A program made the translations under genes and the position numbers. This document shows, piece by piece, positions 34,296-42,768 of a stretch of DNA of 62,865 nt. The number at the start of each line of letters is the position of its first letter. Position 1 is the first letter of the stretch. The stretch is taken from the NCBI GenBank assembly GCA_964451785.1, contig CAYVJG010000015.1:1-62865 (forward strand). The letters run 5' to 3'. The notes beneath the pieces are model-generated. The model worked only from the letters and a program-made list of their open reading frames with translations. It had not been told where the DNA came from and ran no database searches. The DNA is from JAJYSO01 sp964451785 (GTDB lineage: Bacteria; Bacteroidota; Bacteroidia; Flavobacteriales; Flavobacteriaceae).

Positions 34296-34327
34296 AGAGC
34301 ACTCACTAGTTAACTAGTGAGTGCTCT
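34296..34327. terminator. Perfect 32-bp palindrome after nrdA
   Basis: The sequence from 34296 to 34327 is its own reverse complement. Each half is AGAGCACTCACTAGTT. It lies 23 bases after the nrdA stop on the minus strand and is followed there by TTTGTCTT, so it most likely folds as the operon terminator. The absence of an unpaired loop is unusual; the central bases must open to form one. Confidence 0.7.
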
Positions 34328-34350
34328 ACTTCAATTACCACATCTCGCTA

Positions 34351-36000
34351 TTAGCCTTCACAGCTTACGCATTCTACTAAATTTTTGACTACAAATTCTT
34401 TAGAAACGCTTTGGCTGCGTTGGTAATACAAGGTTTTAACGCCGAGTTTCCACGCTTCAATTATGAGCTTATTGACAGCTTTAATCGGCAAGTTTGAAGG
34501 AATATTCAAGTTTAAGCTTTGTGATTGATCAATGTGTTTTTGACGTACAGAGGCTTGCTGTACTATTTCTAGTTGGCTGATTTCTTTAAAGGTTTTAAAC
34601 ACCATTTTTTCGAGTTCGGTCAATTCGGTTAAATGCTGCACACTTCCTTGGTTAAGCATAATGCTACGCCAAGTCTCTTCATTGTCAATTCCTTTTTCAA
34701 TCAACAATTCTTTGAGGTATTTATTTTTGCGAATAAAATTACCTTTTGACAAGCCTGCTTTGTAATAATTGCTACTAAAGGGTTCAATGCCTGGAGAAGT
34801 TTGCCCCAAAATAGCAGATGAAGAAGTAGTTGGTGCGATAGACAACAAGGTAGTATTGCGACGACCGTATTCTTTAAGCACTTCAGGTTCGCCATAAATA
34901 TGGGCTAATTCTTGCGAAGCCAATTCAGCTTCAGCACGAATGTGCTTAAAGATTTGATTGGTCAATTGTTTAGCTTGCAAGCCTTCAAAAGGAATCATAT
35001 TGCGCTGCAAGTAAGAGTGCCATCCCATGGCGCCAAGTCCAATGGCACGGTGGCGCTTTGCAAAACGGTTAGCGGCTCTCAAATAGAAGTTATCATCGGT
35101 TTTAGCGATAAATTCTTGTAAAACTGCATCGAGGAAGTACACAGCTAATTGCACGGCATTAGTATCTTTCCACTCGTCGTAAAGTTCGAGGTTCATCGAT
35201 GATAAGCAGCAGATAAAAGATTCGTCAAAATTAGACGGCAACATAATCTCAGAGCACAAGTTACTGGAGTTAATGCGCATCTTTTTATCTTTATAGACTT
35301 GTGGTTTATGGCGATTTACGTTGTCGGTAAAGAACAAATAAGGCAAACCTTTTTGCTGACGCGACTCGAGCACCTTAGCCCAAATTTCACGTTTATCAGC
35401 GTCGCCCTCAATCATTTCATGCATCCAATAGTCAGGCACACAAACGCCATAAAATAGATTTTGAAGGGGATTGCCAATATCTTTAATTTTTAAAAATTCA
35501 GAGATATCCGGATGGTCTATATCTAAATAAGCAGCAAAAGCACCGCGGCGCACGCCACCTTGAGAAATGGTATCCATGGCAGTATCGAACAACTTCATAA
35601 AAGACACCGCTCCACTACTCTGTCCATTATCAGTTACGGCGGTTCCGCGACCGCGAAGTTCTCCAAAATAACCGGAGGTTCCCCCTCCTATTTTAGTTTG
35701 CATAATCACTTCGCCCAATTTATGAGTAATCCCCTCAATATTATCAGGCACATGCACATTAAAACACGAAATTGGCAAGCCGCGTTCTGTACCCATATTT
35801 GCCCAAATAGGTGAGCTCAAACTCATCCAGCCGTTTTCAATCAACTCAATGAAGGGTTCTTTTAGTTCAGGTTTATACAATCGTTTACTGGCTGCTGTAG
35901 CCACGCGTTCAATAGCGCCCTTAACGGTTTCGCCTTTTAATAAGTAACCGCGATTCAAAATTTGCTCACTTTCGTCATTGAGCCACCATAGCTTCTTCAT
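34351..36000 (-). CDS. nrdA: Ribonucleoside-diphosphate reductase alpha subunit, short form
   Basis: This 549-residue class I catalytic subunit contains the active-site cysteines in GLPISCFNVHVP (about residue 78), NLCSEIMLP (about 250) and the partner in SFICCLSSMNLELYD. The C-terminal shuttle pair is ECVSCEG. It starts at WWLNDESEQIL without an N-terminal ATP-cone, so the overall activity site found in E. coli NrdA (761 residues) is missing. Its start overlaps the stop of the thioesterase gene by 4 bases. Expression is expected to depend on the cobalamin riboswitch ahead of nrdB. Confidence 0.92.
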   Translation of the reverse strand: MKKLWWLNDESEQILNRGYLLKGETVKGAIERVATAASKRLYKPELKEPFIELIENGWMSLSSPIWANMGTERGLPISCFNVHVPDNIEGITHKLGEVIMQTKIGGGTSGYFGELRGRGTAVTDNGQSSGAVSFMKLFDTAMDTISQGGVRRGAFAAYLDIDHPDISEFLKIKDIGNPLQNLFYGVCVPDYWMHEMIEGDADKREIWAKVLESRQQKGLPYLFFTDNVNRHKPQVYKDKKMRINSSNLCSEIMLPSNFDESFICCLSSMNLELYDEWKDTNAVQLAVYFLDAVLQEFIAKTDDNFYLRAANRFAKRHRAIGLGAMGWHSYLQRNMIPFEGLQAKQLTNQIFKHIRAEAELASQELAHIYGEPEVLKEYGRRNTTLLSIAPTTSSSAILGQTSPGIEPFSSNYYKAGLSKGNFIRKNKYLKELLIEKGIDNEETWRSIMLNQGSVQHLTELTELEKMVFKTFKEISQLEIVQQASVRQKHIDQSQSLNLNIPSNLPIKAVNKLIIEAWKLGVKTLYYQRSQSVSKEFVVKNLVECVSCEG

Positions 36001-36392
36001 AATATTGGGGTTGGTTTATTATTTTCATCTAAGGCAACAAAGGTAAACTGACCGTTTATAGACTGTTTACGGGTGTTGTCTTGATACATATCTTCTTGAT
36101 ATATCTTTACATTAACTTCTAAGCTTGTATTTCCAACTTTAGTTACTTCACCTACAACTTCAATAATTGTATCTGCCGGAATAGCCATTTTAAAGTCAAT
36201 TTGACCGGATGAAATGGTCACTACTTTTTTGCGACAAAATCGCGTTGCCGCAATAAAAGCCACTTCGTCCATCAGTTTCATAGCTGTCCCACCAAAGAGG
36301 GTGTGGTAGTGATTAGTGGTGTTAGGAAAAACCACTTTAAACACCTGGGTGCGCGACAGCTTTACGCGTTCTTCAAAAGCTTGTTGTGTCAT
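35997..36392 (-). CDS. Acyl-CoA thioesterase (YciA-like hotdog protein)
   Basis: The product has 131 residues and a hotdog fold. NHYHTLFGGTAMKLMDEVAFIAATRF with its Asn/His and acidic residue, and VVTISSGQIDFKMAIPADTIIEV are typical of YciA/BFIT-type acyl-CoA thioesterases. It hydrolyses acyl-CoA esters in the cytosol. It sits precisely between nrdB (0-base gap) and nrdA (4-base overlap), so it is translationally coupled to ribonucleotide reductase, an arrangement with no obvious metabolic reason. Confidence 0.88.
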   Translation of the reverse strand: MTQQAFEERVKLSRTQVFKVVFPNTTNHYHTLFGGTAMKLMDEVAFIAATRFCRKKVVTISSGQIDFKMAIPADTIIEVVGEVTKVGNTSLEVNVKIYQEDMYQDNTRKQSINGQFTFVALDENNKPTPIL

Positions 36393-37367
36393 TTAGAACA
36401 AATCTGAGGCACGGACACTTTTGTCATGTTTAGTATATTCCGTAGGGCGTTTAGCAAAGAAATCATCTAAAGAATTAGCAAATATTTCTTCTTCGAACCA
36501 GGCCATAGGTTGGTATTCTTCTGGACTGATGTTGTAGAGTTTTTCTAGACCGATTTCTTCAATACTTTCATCTACTCTAAACTTCATAAAGTTGAGTAAA
36601 TTAGTTTTGTTGATTTGTGTCAATTCGCCATCGGCAAAAATCCAATCTAAAATTTCAGCTTCCACTTCAATAGATTGAGCTACGATATCGCAAATAGTTG
36701 CTTTAGTATCTTCATCAAAAAACTCAGGATATTCTTCTTTAATTTTATTGACAAGATAAACTCCGGCTTTAGCGTGTACTTGTTCATCAATTGAGGTCCA
36801 CGAAATGATATTGCTCACGTTTTTCATCAAGCCTTTAAAGCGTGTAAACGACAAGATGATTGCAAATTGACTAAACAAGGATACGTTTTCAATCAAGATA
36901 GAAAACAGAATAAGCGAGAACACATATTTTTTATGGTCTTCTTCTGAGGAATATTTTAAGGCATCGCTGAGGTATTCAACGCGTTTTTTAATAGCGGGAA
37001 TTTCAATAACTTTTTCAAATTCGCCATCATAACCCAAAACTGTCAATAAGCGAGAATAAGCTTCAGAATGTCTAAATTCACACTCCGCAAAGGTGCTCCC
37101 TAATCCATTAAATTCTGGTTTAGGCAAGTGGTGATACAAATTGCCCCAAAAGGATTTTACTGACACTTCAATTTGCGCAATGGCGAGTAAGCTTTTTTTA
37201 ATAGCCTCCTTTTCTTGGTGACTTAAATGCGAGTGAAAATCTTGCACATCGGCAGTAAAATCTACTTCAGAGTGTACCCAAAATGTACGGTTTAAAGAGT
37301 TTGTAAAATCTAAAACCTCAGGATATTCAAAAGGTTTATAATTAATGCGTTTATCAAAAATGCCCAT
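36393..37367 (-). CDS. nrdB: Ribonucleoside-diphosphate reductase beta subunit
   Basis: This 324-residue ferritin-like radical subunit contains the metal ligands and radical tyrosine in AECEFRHSEAYSRLL, aligning with E. coli Glu115, His118 and Tyr122 (E-x2-H-x3-Y). The radical-bearing tyrosine is therefore kept and the class is not Ic. Other ligands are in TADVQDFHS and near DEQVHAKAGVY. NrdB generates the thiyl radical in NrdA through long-range transfer. It is the first gene of nrdB-thioesterase-nrdA and lies behind a cobalamin riboswitch. Confidence 0.93.
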   Translation of the reverse strand: MGIFDKRINYKPFEYPEVLDFTNSLNRTFWVHSEVDFTADVQDFHSHLSHQEKEAIKKSLLAIAQIEVSVKSFWGNLYHHLPKPEFNGLGSTFAECEFRHSEAYSRLLTVLGYDGEFEKVIEIPAIKKRVEYLSDALKYSSEEDHKKYVFSLILFSILIENVSLFSQFAIILSFTRFKGLMKNVSNIISWTSIDEQVHAKAGVYLVNKIKEEYPEFFDEDTKATICDIVAQSIEVEAEILDWIFADGELTQINKTNLLNFMKFRVDESIEEIGLEKLYNISPEEYQPMAWFEEEIFANSLDDFFAKRPTEYTKHDKSVRASDLF

Positions 37368-37420
37368 TGTAAAAAATATAAAAGGTTACACAAAGGCACA
37401 AAAAACAAGGCAAGAAAAAT

Positions 37421-37444
37421 GGCTTTTTTAGGACAAAAACAGCC
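37421..37444 (-). terminator. Riboswitch expression-platform terminator, candidate
   Basis: On the minus strand GGCTGTTTTTG pairs with TAAAAAAGCC (one mismatch) around a short loop and is followed by ATTTTTC. It lies between the cobalamin aptamer and the nrdB start. It would stop transcription when formed, fitting repression of nrdBA by cobalamin. Confidence 0.55.
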
Positions 37445-37489
37445 TGTACTTGAACTCTGCTTTTTATGCGAAAACAAAATTCTTATCGT

Positions 37490-37600
37490 TGAGGATAGGT
37501 AGCCTGGCTTGCAAATTTCATTGCTTACAGTTGCGCAACAGCTCGTGACTCACACACGATTCCCCTAAGTATCAAATTGTTTAAAACAATTGCCTCTTCA
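37490..37600 (-). promoter_or_regulatory. Cobalamin (B12) riboswitch upstream of nrdB
   Basis: Reading the minus strand, a P1 strand GAGG (37593-37596) is followed by GGGGAA, the hairpin TCGTG-TGTGAGT-CACGA, and GCTG. The core GCGCAACTGTAA and the B12 box AAGCCAGGCTACCTATCC come next, and the returning P1 strand CCTC is at 37491-37494. The order and spacing match the AdoCbl riboswitch consensus (GGGAA, GTG-AA-TC hairpin, GCTG, CGCAACTGTAA, GCCAG-A-ACC). A candidate terminator follows 50 bases downstream. The regulated genes are nrdB, the thioesterase and nrdA. Confidence 0.88.
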
Positions 37601-37869
37601 AAAGATTTTTACCAAATGTAGATAAGAAAAACAGAGCAATCAACCTTAATTAAAAGTATTTTACGCGAGTTATACACAAAGCTATGTTGATAAGCTGCCA
37701 ACGCCATATACACAACGTGTTTACCGACTCATTTGCGCGATAAAGCATGCTTTCATCTTTATTTTCAGAAACTCAAGACACCACTTAGAGTATTATCTTA
37801 AAAAATTTACATAGACTTAATAATTCATCAAAATAAACTGTAACTTACCGCTCTATTTAAGTTTATAAA

Positions 37870-38874
37870 ATGCTACTATATTATTCTTTTATCATTCCTG
37901 TCTATAACAGACCTGCTGAAATTGAAGAGTTATTGCGCAGTTTTACGCTACTCGATACGGAAGATATTGAATATGAGATACTTATAATTGAAGACGGTTC
38001 CATCAAAACAGCGCTTAAAGCAATTGAAGGATACAAAAGCCAACTCCCTGTACAGTATTTTAGCAAACCTAATAGCGGTCCTGGTGATTCGCGAAACTAC
38101 GGTATGAAACGCGCCAAAGGAAATTATTTTATTATTTTAGACAGCGATGTTTTACTACCAAAATTATATCTTAAAAATGTCGACAACTACTTGCAAAACC
38201 ACTATGTAGATTGCTTTGGTGGAGCTGATGCGGCACATGAAAGTTTTACACCTATTCAAAAGGCGATTAATTTTTCAATGACTTCCTTTTTAACTACTGG
38301 AGGCATCAGAGGAAAGGAAAAATCAGTTGAAAATTTTAAGCCGCGTAGTTTTAATATGGGACTTTCTAAATCGGCATTTCTCAAAACTCAAGGCTACGCT
38401 AAGCTTAAAGTTGGAGAAGATTTAGACCTCTCTTTACGCGTCACACAAGCCGGATTTAAAACCGCTTATATCCCCACGGCTACAGTTTATCACAAAAGGC
38501 GTAATACCTGGAAAAGTTTTTACAAACAAGTGCATAAATTTGGCAAAGGGCGCCCTATTTTAAGTACCTGGCACCCACAAACTTTTAGTCTTGTATTTTG
38601 GTTTCCAAGTCTTTTTATAACAGGTCTTGTTTTGAGTATAATTTTGAGTTTTTGGGGATTTTATGTGTTTTTAGTATTTTACCTACTTTATTTCACCTTA
38701 ATATTTATATCGAGTGCTTATGACTACCACAACTTAAAAATAGGATTCTACAGTGTATGGGCTGTTTTATTACAATTTATAGGCTACGGCTTAGGCTATT
38801 TAAAATCGAGTTTATACATACATATATACAGAAAAAAACCACGTGAAGCATTTCCTGAATTATTTTTTGAATAA
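37870..38874 (+). CDS. Family 2 glycosyltransferase with C-terminal membrane helices
   Basis: This 334-residue GT-A type glycosyltransferase has SFIIPVYNRPAEIEELLRSF at the N-terminus, the nucleotide-binding LIIEDGS, the DSDVLLP acceptor-side DxD motif (about residue 98), and a later GEDLDLSLRVTQAG motif (ED, about 187). The C-terminus from about 240 has two or three membrane helices. It probably transfers a sugar to a lipid carrier or cell-envelope glycan. The acceptor is unknown. The stop codon overlaps the next gene's start region by one base, so it is coupled to the YbbR gene. Confidence 0.88.
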   Translation: MLLYYSFIIPVYNRPAEIEELLRSFTLLDTEDIEYEILIIEDGSIKTALKAIEGYKSQLPVQYFSKPNSGPGDSRNYGMKRAKGNYFIILDSDVLLPKLYLKNVDNYLQNHYVDCFGGADAAHESFTPIQKAINFSMTSFLTTGGIRGKEKSVENFKPRSFNMGLSKSAFLKTQGYAKLKVGEDLDLSLRVTQAGFKTAYIPTATVYHKRRNTWKSFYKQVHKFGKGRPILSTWHPQTFSLVFWFPSLFITGLVLSIILSFWGFYVFLVFYLLYFTLIFISSAYDYHNLKIGFYSVWAVLLQFIGYGLGYLKSSLYIHIYRKKPREAFPELFFE

Positions 38875-39827
38875 TGGAAGATATTTTTAAAAAAATCATA
38901 CAAACTGAATTTAAAAAGAATAACCTCAAGGCATTTCTTTTCTTTTTGCTCTTTTCGAGTATCATTTGGCTATTAGTTCAATTTTCAAAACAATACACTG
39001 AAGTTGTTAGTATTCCTTTACAATTAGAAAATGCTCCTAAAGACAAATTGGTTTCTAAAGACACTGACTACATAAAACTACGTATCAAACAAAGTGGTTT
39101 TCAAATTGCTTGGTTTAAACTGTTTAAACCAAAAATTAAAGTCGATTTAGAACAGCTCCCGGTTAAAGATACTTCTATGATATATAATTTTAATGCGCAT
39201 CGAGAGATGCTCGTTAAGAAACTCCCGATAGACTTTAATAACGTTGAAATATTATCTGAAAAAATATACATTCCTTTTCAACTACGCAGCACTAAAACAG
39301 TTCCTATTATAGCAAAATCACAAATCAGATATGCCCCAGGATTCTCCTCTGAAAAAGGTGTGATTTTACAACCAGATTCTATAAAAATTAGTGGTCCTCA
39401 AAAACTTCTAGACTCCACAAGTGTCATTTATACCAACACGATACGCAAACGCGATGTTCAAAAAGATTTTAAAGGCTCTATCAGCTTAACAGGCTATAAC
39501 AAAGCACTTACGCCTTATCACGACAAAGTGCAATACAACGTTGATGTTGAAAAATTTACACAACGTCATTTAGACATCCCGATTCGCATTATTAATGCGC
39601 CCCCACAGCTCAACATCACCTTATACCCAAGCACTGTTGAAATTACTTTTAATGTCAGTATTGAGCGCTACAATCAAATTCAAAAATTAGATTTTGAAAT
39701 CGTTTGTGATTATAAAGAACTCGAGAAACACAAAAAATTTTTTATCCCACATATGGTCAAACAACCTAATAATATATCTAACTTAACGCTATCTCCTCGT
39801 AAAATACAATACATCATTAAGCAATGA
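38874..39827 (+). CDS. YbbR-like domain protein
   Basis: This 317-residue protein has one N-terminal membrane helix (about residues 23-40). A periplasmic part contains two to three YbbR-like repeats (VSIPLQLENAPKDKLV, TVPIIAKSQIRYAPGF, HLDIPIRIINAPP), recognised by the beta-strand pattern and the PDSIKISGPQ segment. YbbR proteins are often next to cyclic-di-AMP cyclase genes, but here it is between a glycosyltransferase and coaE. The function is not established. It overlaps coaE by 4 bases. Confidence 0.8.
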   Translation: MEDIFKKIIQTEFKKNNLKAFLFFLLFSSIIWLLVQFSKQYTEVVSIPLQLENAPKDKLVSKDTDYIKLRIKQSGFQIAWFKLFKPKIKVDLEQLPVKDTSMIYNFNAHREMLVKKLPIDFNNVEILSEKIYIPFQLRSTKTVPIIAKSQIRYAPGFSSEKGVILQPDSIKISGPQKLLDSTSVIYTNTIRKRDVQKDFKGSISLTGYNKALTPYHDKVQYNVDVEKFTQRHLDIPIRIINAPPQLNITLYPSTVEITFNVSIERYNQIQKLDFEIVCDYKELEKHKKFFIPHMVKQPNNISNLTLSPRKIQYIIKQ

Positions 39828-40405
39828 AATTAATCGGATTAACAGGAGGCATAGGGAGTGGTAAAACTACAGTTGCTAATGTATTCAAATCATTTGGCAT
39901 TCCTATTTATATTGCTGACGATGAAGCTAAGCGCCTCATGCTAATTTCTCCTTGCAAAGAAGAAATCAGTGCGCTATTAGGGACTGAAAGTTACAATGCA
40001 GAAGGAAATCTTAATCGCAAATACATTGCTTCAAAAGTTTTTACTTCAAAAAAATTACTCGATCAACTCAATCAAATCGTTCACCCACGTGTAGCGATTG
40101 ATTTTCAAAATTGGGCTCAAAAACAAGATGCACCTTACGTAATTTACGAGGCAGCTATACTTTTTGAAACAGGAAAATATAAAGATTTTAACTACACTAT
40201 ATTAGTAACAGCTCCTCTTGAAGACCGCATAAAACGGCTTAAAATCAGAGATAACGCAACAGAAGAAGATATTCTTAACCGCATAAACAATCAATGGACA
40301 GATGAACGCAAAAGTAAACTTGCCAATTGGATAATCAAAAACGAAGATTTGGTTAACACAAAGACAAAAATTTGTAAATTGCACGAGTTTATTTCAAATC
40401 TTTAG
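39824..40405 (+). CDS. coaE: Dephospho-CoA kinase
   Basis: This 193-residue P-loop kinase has Walker A GGIGSGKTT at 8-16, the conserved IADDEAKRL acidic motif (about 33) and the HPRVAIDF segment in the CoA-binding part. It phosphorylates the 3'-OH of dephospho-CoA, the last step of CoA synthesis. The ATG lies within the end of the YbbR gene (4-base overlap), so the three genes from 37870 form an operon. Confidence 0.94.
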   Translation: MKLIGLTGGIGSGKTTVANVFKSFGIPIYIADDEAKRLMLISPCKEEISALLGTESYNAEGNLNRKYIASKVFTSKKLLDQLNQIVHPRVAIDFQNWAQKQDAPYVIYEAAILFETGKYKDFNYTILVTAPLEDRIKRLKIRDNATEEDILNRINNQWTDERKSKLANWIIKNEDLVNTKTKICKLHEFISNL

Positions 40406-40482
40406 ATAAATAACATTTTTTCAATGTTAATTTTTGGTTAACCCGTTATATTTACATAAATACATATGTTAAATTTGCCTGT

Positions 40483-42045
40483 ATGAAAAAAAAGGTGTTT
40501 TTTCTACTTATCGCAGTTATGAGTCTCTCACTAGTGGGGATTATATTTGTTCAGGGCTATTGGATCAAAAAAACCTTTGATTCTAATGAAGCTCAGTTTT
40601 CATTTAATGCTCAACAGAGTTTAATCCAGATAGCTGAACAAGTAAAAGACCAAGAAATTGACAAATACTACGTTAAGTTTGCGGCTATTTCAGATACGGT
40701 GCAAAAGCCGACATCAGCTTATTTTAGTCAGCTATTTCATGTTGAAAAAAACGACTTAACCAATGAAACCTACCTTCTTCGCAATAGCATTTTGCAGGAA
40801 GACTATAAAATAAAATCTGAAATTCCGGGCAGTAATCAAGACAGCGTTTCTTTTAAAAAATTAGTCAACCAAAAAGTTACGCTAGTCCGAAAAGACAACC
40901 CTGAAGAAGATTTGAGCTTAAGTGCTCAAGAACGGTTTAGCCGGGTATCGCGTTTGCGCAAAGTAGAAAAACAACTTTTTCTCGATGCGATAAAAGAACA
41001 AACTGACAAGATGCCTGTTTATGACCGCACGAGTAAAAAAGAATTACGCGCTATGATAGACCACCAACTCAAAATACGCCATATCCAATCGGATTATGAA
41101 TTCGGTATTTTCAGTAATGGTCTAGCCACTAAAGTGATGACTGACAATTTTAATCGGTTGTCTGGTGCCTCATATGGAATATCTATTTTTCCATCAAACA
41201 ACACTAATTATAAGCTTTACATCCACTTTACAGAAAAGAAACAAGAAATTTTCTCTTCTATATTATGGATGGCTACATTGAGTGTCGTTTTTACGCTTAT
41301 TATTATCATGGCTTATACCGGCGCTATACATCAACTCATAAAACAACGTCGCATTGATGAAATTAAAACCGATTTCATCAATAATATGACTCATGAATTT
41401 AAAACGCCAATTGCTACCATTAATTTGGCTTTAGATTCATTAAAAAACCCTAAGATTTTTAATCATCAGGATATGATTAAAAATTATTTGCGAATTATCC
41501 GCGACGAAAATCACCGCATGCATGCGCAAGTAGAAAATGTATTGCGCATCTCAAAACTAGAGCGCAACGAACTAGATATCAAAAAAGAACGCCTACCACT
41601 CAATGATCTCATCACTGAAGCCATCAGCCACATTCAATTGATGGTTGACAGTCGTGAAGGTTATGTTCAAACACATCTAGGCGCTTTAAAACACACTATT
41701 TTAGCCAATCAATCGCATTTTGTAAATGTGTTGATTAACATATTAGAAAACGCTATTAAGTATTCACCAGACGCCCCTAAAATTGACATCTATACTGAAA
41801 ATGTCAAAAATCTCGTCATCATTAAAATTCGTGATCAAGGTCCGGGAATGTCTGTTGTAGTGCAAAAAAAGATATTTAATAAATTTTACCGTGAACACAC
41901 AGGTGATCTTCACAATGTTAAAGGGCACGGTTTAGGCTTAGCTTATGCTAAGAAAATTATCGACGACCACCAAGGCGAGCTCTCGGTGGAAAGCGAAAAA
42001 GGAAAAGGAAGTACATTTATAATTAAATTACCATTAATCTCATAA
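40483..42045 (+). CDS. Sensor histidine kinase
   Basis: This 520-residue inner-membrane kinase has a first helix at about 5-25, a periplasmic sensor region to about 260 and a second helix at about 262-283. The HisKA box is NNMTHEFKTPIATI (phospho-histidine about 305). The ATPase has the N box NVLINILENAIKYS, G1 DQGPGMS and G2 GHGLGLAYAKKI. The sensor part has no recognised domain. It is directly followed by its response regulator (3 bases). The pair resembles Bacteroides RprX/RprY in architecture. Confidence 0.92.
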   Translation: MKKKVFFLLIAVMSLSLVGIIFVQGYWIKKTFDSNEAQFSFNAQQSLIQIAEQVKDQEIDKYYVKFAAISDTVQKPTSAYFSQLFHVEKNDLTNETYLLRNSILQEDYKIKSEIPGSNQDSVSFKKLVNQKVTLVRKDNPEEDLSLSAQERFSRVSRLRKVEKQLFLDAIKEQTDKMPVYDRTSKKELRAMIDHQLKIRHIQSDYEFGIFSNGLATKVMTDNFNRLSGASYGISIFPSNNTNYKLYIHFTEKKQEIFSSILWMATLSVVFTLIIIMAYTGAIHQLIKQRRIDEIKTDFINNMTHEFKTPIATINLALDSLKNPKIFNHQDMIKNYLRIIRDENHRMHAQVENVLRISKLERNELDIKKERLPLNDLITEAISHIQLMVDSREGYVQTHLGALKHTILANQSHFVNVLINILENAIKYSPDAPKIDIYTENVKNLVIIKIRDQGPGMSVVVQKKIFNKFYREHTGDLHNVKGHGLGLAYAKKIIDDHQGELSVESEKGKGSTFIIKLPLIS

Positions 42046-42048
42046 ACT

Positions 42049-42765
42049 ATGGAAACTGAAGTAAAAAAGATTCTTCTTGTTGAAGATGATCCCAATTTCG
42101 GAACTGTTCTCAAAGATTATTTGAGCATGAATGACTATGCCGTAACACACGCAAAAAACGGTATGGAAGGATTTGAAAAATTCAAAAAAGACGATTACGA
42201 TCTTTGTATTCTCGATGTCATGATGCCTTATAAAGACGGATTCACCTTAGCTAAGGAAATTCGTGAGAAAGACGACGAAGTGCCGATCATCTTTTTGACT
42301 GCAAAATCAATGAAAGAAGACGTATTAAAAGGTTATAAAGTTGGGGCCGATGACTACCTCAACAAACCTTTTGACAGCGAAGTTTTGTTGATGAAAATCA
42401 AAGCTATCATGCAACGTAAGTCTATTGAAAACGTAGCAGACAGCAAACAATTTGAATTTCAAATCGGTAATTTCCATTTAAACTCAAAATTGCGTTTCTT
42501 AACTTACAAAGACGGAGAACCAGAAAAATTATCTCCTAAAGAAAACGATTTATTGCGTTTATTGGCATTACACGAAAACGATCTTATGCCACGTGAATTG
42601 GCCTTGACAAAAATCTGGAGAGATGACAACTATTTCACCTCTCGTAGTATGGATGTTTACATTGCTAAATTGCGTAAGTATTTAAAGAAAGATGATGAAG
42701 TCAAAATTCTTAACATTCACGGAGAAGGTTTCCGTTTAGTTGTAAAAACTAAAAAGGAAAACTAA
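42049..42765 (+). CDS. OmpR/RprY-type response regulator
   Basis: This 238-residue protein has a receiver domain (LLVEDDPNFG acidic pair, phospho-aspartate in LCILDVMMPY at about 59, FLTAKS threonine, and lysine in YLNKPFD). A C-terminal winged-helix DNA-binding domain (LSPKENDLLRLLALH, SRSMDVYIAKLRKYLKKD) follows. It is the cognate partner of the kinase upstream. The gene ends 3 bases from the stop of convergent miaA. Confidence 0.94.
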   Translation: METEVKKILLVEDDPNFGTVLKDYLSMNDYAVTHAKNGMEGFEKFKKDDYDLCILDVMMPYKDGFTLAKEIREKDDEVPIIFLTAKSMKEDVLKGYKVGADDYLNKPFDSEVLLMKIKAIMQRKSIENVADSKQFEFQIGNFHLNSKLRFLTYKDGEPEKLSPKENDLLRLLALHENDLMPRELALTKIWRDDNYFTSRSMDVYIAKLRKYLKKDDEVKILNIHGEGFRLVVKTKKEN

Positions 42766-42768
42766 ATT

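Noticed and set aside
40470..40477. TAAATTTG before the histidine kinase gene as a promoter
   Set aside because: It matches TAnnTTTG but lies only 5 bases from the ATG and has no -33 TTG at normal spacing (nearest TTTTG is 33 bases away).
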